Part shown: piece by piece, positions 60,016-64,000 of the stretch
How the letters are laid out: each line of letters starts with the position of its first letter
Position numbering within the stretch: position 1 is the first letter of the stretch
NCBI GenBank assembly: GCA_963839685.1
Contig: CAWIVS010000011.1
Coordinates: 930,001-994,000 of the forward strand
Length of the DNA: 64,000 nt
Reading direction: 5' to 3'
Source of the DNA: CADEED01 sp963839685
GTDB taxonomy: Bacteria > Pseudomonadota > Gammaproteobacteria > Steroidobacterales > Steroidobacteraceae
Program-made: the position numbers and the translations under genes
Notes under the pieces: generated by a model
What the model was told of the DNA's origin: nothing
What the model saw: the letters and a program-made list of their open reading frames with translations, nothing else
Databases searched by the model: none

Positions 60016-61752
60016 ATGCGCGCTTCCCACTTCGCCGTCCTCACCATACTTTCCACGCTGCTGATTGCGGCGTGTTCGCGCGAAGCGCCGCAGCCGGCAG
60101 ACGAACCCGCACCAGCAAGCGCGTCGGCCAAGCCTGCGTGGCCGCTGTTCGCCGAAGGCTTCATCGAGTCGAGGTTCAAGGCCGATCCCATGTTCGCGGT
60201 GCAGTCGGGACGGCATGAATTCGACGGCCGGATGCCGGACTGGAGCCGTTCGGCCATCGAGGCAGACGTCATTCGACTGCGTGCGCAGCTGGCCGAGCTC
60301 GCCGGGTTCGAACTCGCCAGCCTCACGCCCGAGCAACGACTGGAGCGCCAATATCTCGAGTGGGTCATCGAAAGTGAAATTTTCTGGCGGGCCGAAGCGG
60401 AATCGCCGTTCCGCAATCCGGCCTGGTACATCGAAAGGCTGGATCCGTCGATGTACCTGACACGCGATTACGCGCCATTGGCCACTCGCCTGCGCGGATT
60501 CCTCGGTTATGTCCGTGCCATCCCGAAACTCGTGGCCGACATTCGCGGCAACCTGCGCACGCCTTTGCCGAGGCCGTTCATCGAACGCGCCAGCGCGGGT
60601 TTCGGTGGGTACGCCAGCTTCTTTCGCGTCGAGATGCCGCCGATATTTGCGGGACTGGAAGACGCAGCACTCAAGCATGAATTGACCGAGGCGACCGCCG
60701 CGGCTGCCGGCGCGATGGACCAGCTCACTGCCTGGATCGAAGGCCAGCGTGCCACCGCCAGGGACGACTTCGCGCTGGGGTCGCAGAAATTCGCGCAGAT
60801 GCTGCGCACCACGGAAAGACTCGATGTGCCGCTCGAGGAGCTCGAACTGATCGGGCGCAAGGATCTCGAACGCAACCTGGCAGCTCTCGGCGAGGCGTGC
60901 AATGTCTACGCTCCCAAGGAGTCACTCACCGCCTGCATGGAAAAGATGCGCGCCAACAAGCCGGCTGGCGGCGCCGTCGAGGGAGCACGCCAACAGCTCA
61001 CCGAACTGCGCCAGTTCGTGCTCGACAAGAAGGTGGTGAGCATTCCCAGCCAGGAGCAGGCACTGGTGGCCGAGTCGCCGCCGTACAACCGCGGAAATTT
61101 CGCCTATATCAGCATTCCGGGCCCGTATGAAAACCCGTCCGTGAAGGTGACCTACTACGTCGCGCCGCCGGACGCGAATTGGTCGGCAGCCGAACGCAAT
61201 GCCTACGTGCCGGGCAGGGCATACCTGTTCTATGTCTCGGTGCACGAAGTCTGGCCTGGCCACTATCTGCAGTCGCAATTCGCGAAGCGCAACCCGTCAC
61301 GCATTGCAGCGCTGTGGTGGGACTACTCGTTCGCCGAGGGGTGGGCGCACTACACCGAGGAGATGATGTATGACGCCGGCCTCGGCCGCGATCAGCCCGA
61401 GCTGCGCGTCGGCATGCTGAGTAACGCGTTGTTGCGCAATGTGCGCTTCCTGTCCGCCATCTGTCTGCACACCGGCTGCATGACGCTCGAAGAATCGGAA
61501 ACGATGTTTCGCGAGAAGGCGTTGGCGGATTCCGGCAACGCGCGTCAACAGGCGCTGCGCGGCACCTACGATCCGGGGTATCTCGCCTACACCCTCGGCA
61601 AGCTCATGATTCGCAAGCTGCGCGCCGATTGGCTCGCGGCCAATCCAGCTGCCACCCCGCAGCAATTTCACGATCGCTTCCTGTCGTACGGCTCGCCGCC
61701 GATTCCCGTGGTTCGCGAACAGATGCTGGGAACCCGCAGCGATGCCCTCTAG
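60016..61752 (+). CDS. DUF885 family lipoprotein, probable metallopeptidase
   Basis: A 578-residue protein. ATG 60016 follows GGGAGA and opens a lipoprotein signal (LTILSTLLIAACS). The family is helical and carries a zinc-type motif HEVWPGH at residues 410-416, with SFAEGWAHYTEEMMYDAGL following and supplying the third ligand. The ending YLAYTLGKLMIRKLR and FHDRFLSYGSPPIPVVREQM is typical. Probably a periplasmic or outer-membrane dipeptidase-like enzyme. A terminator follows. Confidence 0.85.
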   Translation: MRASHFAVLTILSTLLIAACSREAPQPADEPAPASASAKPAWPLFAEGFIESRFKADPMFAVQSGRHEFDGRMPDWSRSAIEADVIRLRAQLAELAGFELASLTPEQRLERQYLEWVIESEIFWRAEAESPFRNPAWYIERLDPSMYLTRDYAPLATRLRGFLGYVRAIPKLVADIRGNLRTPLPRPFIERASAGFGGYASFFRVEMPPIFAGLEDAALKHELTEATAAAAGAMDQLTAWIEGQRATARDDFALGSQKFAQMLRTTERLDVPLEELELIGRKDLERNLAALGEACNVYAPKESLTACMEKMRANKPAGGAVEGARQQLTELRQFVLDKKVVSIPSQEQALVAESPPYNRGNFAYISIPGPYENPSVKVTYYVAPPDANWSAAERNAYVPGRAYLFYVSVHEVWPGHYLQSQFAKRNPSRIAALWWDYSFAEGWAHYTEEMMYDAGLGRDQPELRVGMLSNALLRNVRFLSAICLHTGCMTLEESETMFREKALADSGNARQQALRGTYDPGYLAYTLGKLMIRKLRADWLAANPAATPQQFHDRFLSYGSPPIPVVREQMLGTRSDAL

Positions 61753-61775
61753 CTCCCGGACTAACTACCGAGCCT

Positions 61776-61797
61776 GCCGCCGCCCCCGGCGGCTTTT
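61776..61797 (+). terminator. Rho-independent terminator after the DUF885 gene
   Basis: GCCGCC (61776-61781) pairs with GGCGGC (61788-61793) around GCCCCC, followed by TTTT, 23 bases after the stop. Confidence 0.7.
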
Positions 61798-62015
61798 GTG
61801 CATTGCAGCAGGCCGCCGCAAATGCGCGGGGAACCTGCGCGGGGTGCGCGGTTACCCACCCGGTGCGACGTGCGGCGCACGCGCGCCATGCCAGCGCACA
61901 GATGCTGTTGCTCTCTACATTTCTGCACAATTTCTACACATGTCAGCACACACCGACAACGCTGTAGGCATAGAGGCTGAGGGAACTTCTTACGGAAAAG
62001 GGGCTCGATAGCGCA

Positions 62016-62447
62016 ATGCGCATTCTCATCTCTTTCTCGCTCGCAGGCCTCGCGGTGGTTGGCGTTGCACTCGCGCAGGTCGAAGCGAGCAGCAGCACGT
62101 ATTTTCTCGACGTGGATCCCGCGCGTTATGGCGGTCCCATCGGGCAGCGAATCGCGGTCCGGGTCGATGACCAGCCGCGCCACGTGTTGCTGAGCGCCGA
62201 GGACGAGATCTGCGTACAGCTGCGGCGCGCAGAAACCAACAGCTCGGAGCTCAGCGCGCATGTGCGCGTATTGCGGCCCGAGCCGCACGAGGCCACGGTG
62301 GTGCGTGTCGCGGGCCCGGGAATCTCGCCCGGCACCTATCGCAGCACACCCTGGGGTATGTTGTTGCGCGTGGTCCCCGACAAGAAGGCCGTATCGGATA
62401 CCGTGAAGCCGGTCGGCATCTCCGACAAACCGGTCTGCTCCCTCTAA
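62016..62447 (+). CDS. Small secreted protein of unknown function
   Basis: A 143-residue protein with a signal peptide (MRILISFSLAGLAVVGVALA). The mature part has YFLDVDPARYGGPIGQRIAV, HVLLSAEDEICVQLRRAETN and VRVLRPEPHEATVVRVAGPG, which looks like a small beta-sandwich. I recognise no family. It is preceded by an A+T-rich leader (61900-62010) and overlaps the next gene by 4 bases, convergently. Confidence 0.6.
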   Translation: MRILISFSLAGLAVVGVALAQVEASSSTYFLDVDPARYGGPIGQRIAVRVDDQPRHVLLSAEDEICVQLRRAETNSSELSAHVRVLRPEPHEATVVRVAGPGISPGTYRSTPWGMLLRVVPDKKAVSDTVKPVGISDKPVCSL

Positions 62448-63346
62448 CTACTTTCGTCCCGGGTTGCGGTTGACTGCCTTCCCCGCAGCACGTCGATGAT
62501 GCGACTCTCGTTGTCGAATGCGAAGCCGGCGTCGCACAGGCGGCGGTAGAGTCCCGCGGCAACCTCACCGAAGGCGTGTGGCACGGCGAGCTTGCGCGCC
62601 AGCCGCAATGCGTAGTCGATGTCCTTGAGCCGGAGTGCGGGGGTGAAGTTCACCGTCCCGGTGTGATCGCCGCTCACGATACGGCGCACGTTGCGCACCA
62701 CCTGCGGGCTTGCCGCCTGGCCGCTGCCGATGGCGTCCGCGACCAGTTTCAGGTCCAGTCCGGCAGATTCCGCCAGCGCCATGCCCTCGGCGGCCGAGGC
62801 GATCTGTATCGCACCCATGAGATTCACCATGAGCTTGTAGACCGTGCCCTGTCCGACCGGGCCGAAGTGCAACACCCGCGTGGCCAGCGATGCGAACACC
62901 GGGCGGGCAGCGTCCAGATCGCCGGGATCCGCACCCACCAGCAGCGTGAGCGTGCCGGCGGCCGCCGCGTCCGGCAGCCCGGTCACCGGCGCATCGACGT
63001 AGCGGAAGCCGCGCCTGCGAACCTCGCGCGCGAGTTCGAGCACCCAGTCGTGTGACAGGGTCGAACATTCCATGACCAGGGCATCGGGCACATTCGACGC
63101 GGCCAGTGCTCCGAGGTCGCCGAGCCACATGGCACGCGAGGAGTCGTCATCCGCTGTCATGCCGATGATGATGTCGGCCTTCTCCGCCGCCTCGCGTGCA
63201 GACGCAGCGACCTTCGCACCGAGACGCGCGAGCGGCTCAGCGCGCGCCGGCGTCCGGTTATAGACCGAAAGCGCGTGGCCGGCGACCAGCAGGCGCGCGG
63301 CCATGCCAGCGCCCATCTTGCCCAGCCCTAGGAATGCAATGCGCAC
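62444..63346 (-). CDS. NAD(P)-dependent beta-hydroxyacid dehydrogenase
   Basis: A 300-residue enzyme of the 3-hydroxyisobutyrate dehydrogenase/tartronate semialdehyde reductase family. The cofactor motif is IAFLGLGKMGAGMAARLLVA, the substrate motif YVDAPVTGLPDAAAAGTLTL, and the catalytic lysine lies in GQGTVYKLMVNLMGAIQI. It probably reduces or oxidises a small beta-hydroxy acid, possibly in sugar-acid breakdown given the KduD-like neighbour upstream. The exact substrate is unknown. Confidence 0.85.
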   Translation of the reverse strand: MRIAFLGLGKMGAGMAARLLVAGHALSVYNRTPARAEPLARLGAKVAASAREAAEKADIIIGMTADDDSSRAMWLGDLGALAASNVPDALVMECSTLSHDWVLELAREVRRRGFRYVDAPVTGLPDAAAAGTLTLLVGADPGDLDAARPVFASLATRVLHFGPVGQGTVYKLMVNLMGAIQIASAAEGMALAESAGLDLKLVADAIGSGQAASPQVVRNVRRIVSGDHTGTVNFTPALRLKDIDYALRLARKLAVPHAFGEVAAGLYRRLCDAGFAFDNESRIIDVLRGRQSTATRDESS

Positions 63347-63397
63347 CGCCGCTCCATGCTGGCCCCCGGAGGATCGAGAGCCGCATGATAACGGCGA

Positions 63398-64000
63398 TCA
63401 GCGTGCGAGCCAGCCGCCGTCGACCGGCAGGATGATGCCGTGCACGTAGTTGGACGCGCCGGAAGCGAGGAACACGGCCGCGCCGCCCAGTTCTCGTGGA
63501 TTTCCCCAGTGGCCGGCGGGAATACGCGCAAGGATTTCCGCGTTGCGCTTCGCGTCCGCCTGCAACGCCGCGGTGTTGTTGGTGGCGAAATAGCCGGGCG
63601 CGATGGCGTTCACATTGATGCCGGACGCCGCCCATTCATTGGCGAGCAGGCGCGTGAGTCCCGCGATGCCGCTCTTGCTGGCGGTGTAGGAAGAAACACG
63701 GATGCCGCCCTGGAAGGACAGCATCGACGCGATATTGATGATCTTGCCGCCGCCGTGCGGAATCATGTGGCGTGCCGCGGCCTGTGACAGGAAGAACACC
63801 GCCTTGAGGTTCACGTCGAGCACCGCGTCCCAGTCGGCTTCCGTGAAGTCGATGGCATTGGCGCGCCGGATGATGCCGGCATTGTTCACCAGGATGTGCA
63901 GGCCACCGAGTTTTGCAACCACCTCGCCGGTGATGCGCGCGTAGTCGGGTTTTGAAAGGTCGGCATTCACCCAGATGGCGCGCCGCCCGAGCGACTGGAT
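63398..64000 (-). CDS. Short-chain dehydrogenase, 2-deoxy-D-gluconate 3-dehydrogenase (KduD)-like, 5' end missing
   Basis: The C-terminal 200 residues of a classical SDR; the frame runs off the window end. NNAG in LHILVNNAGIIRRANAIDFT, catalytic Ser in INIASMLSFQGGIRV, and YTASKSGIAGLTRLLANEWA with Tyr and Lys are present. NVNAIAPGYFATNNT and YVHGIILPVDGGWLAR are typical of KduD, which converts a pectin-derived keto-deoxy-uronate to 2-keto-3-deoxygluconate. That fits the KdgT permease in this window. Other sugar-alcohol SDRs remain possible. Confidence 0.82.
   Translation of the reverse strand: MQSLGRRAIWVNADLSKPDYARITGEVVAKLGGLHILVNNAGIIRRANAIDFTEADWDAVLDVNLKAVFFLSQAAARHMIPHGGGKIINIASMLSFQGGIRVSSYTASKSGIAGLTRLLANEWAASGINVNAIAPGYFATNNTAALQADAKRNAEILARIPAGHWGNPRELGGAAVFLASGASNYVHGIILPVDGGWLAR

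Noticed and set aside
1..64000. CRISPR array, tRNA or rRNA genes, prophage or toxin-antitoxin module
   Set aside because: I saw no regularly spaced repeats, no clover-leaf or rRNA sequence, no phage structural or integrase genes and no recognisable small toxin pair. A dedicated tRNA or ncRNA covariance search could still find one.

Overview
The window comes from a high-GC Gram-negative bacterium. TonB-dependent receptors, many lipobox lipoproteins, a KdgT-type permease, Fur-box-like sites and a HemP gene suggest a gammaproteobacterium of the Steroidobacteraceae/Xanthomonadales type that feeds on plant polysaccharides. This placement is an inference from gene content. No rRNA, tRNA, CRISPR array, phage or transposase gene was recognised.

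Layout. 1-3.6 kb: end of a glycosyltransferase, a phospholipid-methyltransferase-like protein and a DUF4382 lipoprotein. 3.7-11.9 kb: a rhamnogalacturonan/rhamnoside locus with a CE12 acetylesterase, a TonB-dependent receptor, a GH78 alpha-L-rhamnosidase and a HAD phosphatase. 12.2-23.2 kb: envelope and stress genes (lipoproteins, a phospholipase-D/cardiolipin-synthase-like lipoprotein, DUF1080, an ECF sigma factor with a vWA protein, a Rieske/FAD oxidoreductase, a GAF protein and a flavin-barrel protein). 23.4-27.1 kb: an NmrA-like protein, two cytochrome-c-type proteins and an unknown secreted protein. 27.1-30.2 kb: PepSY-TM, DUF2271, DUF4198 and ApbE behind a Fur-box-like site. 31.6-35.9 kb: a KdgT permease, then an ORF that joins the front of a DUF1537 sugar-acid kinase to the barrel of a TonB-dependent receptor. 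36.3-47.8 kb: an L-rhamnose regulon (lldD, rhaI, rhaD facing rhaR-rhaSTPQ-rhaK). 47.8-50.2 kb: GH43 and GH39 xylosidase remnants and a bacterioferritin-like gene. 50.2-59.9 kb: a dense tetrapyrrole/heme cluster (hemD facing hemE-hemA-hemC-hemL-kinase-regulator-hemF-hemH-hemJ, then hemP behind a second Fur-box-like site). 60-64 kb: a DUF885 peptidase, a small secreted protein, a beta-hydroxyacid dehydrogenase and a KduD-like dehydrogenase cut by the window end.

How the genes fit together. The RG acetylesterase and GH78 would release rhamnose from pectin side chains. RhaSTPQ imports it. RhaI, RhaK and the aldolase/dehydrogenase RhaD convert it to dihydroxyacetone phosphate and lactate, and LldD takes lactate to pyruvate. 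KdgT and KduD fit the uronate half of pectin. The heme cluster covers glutamyl-tRNA to protoheme except for hemB. With HemP, bacterioferritin and the Fur-linked flavinylation operon it forms an iron/heme theme.

Quality warning. At least nine genes carry one or more frameshifts, yet the corrected frames stay open. Several genes look like stumps whose bodies are missing. Both patterns suggest uncorrected indels and misjoins in the assembly at least as much as true pseudogenes. The heme cluster shows no such damage.
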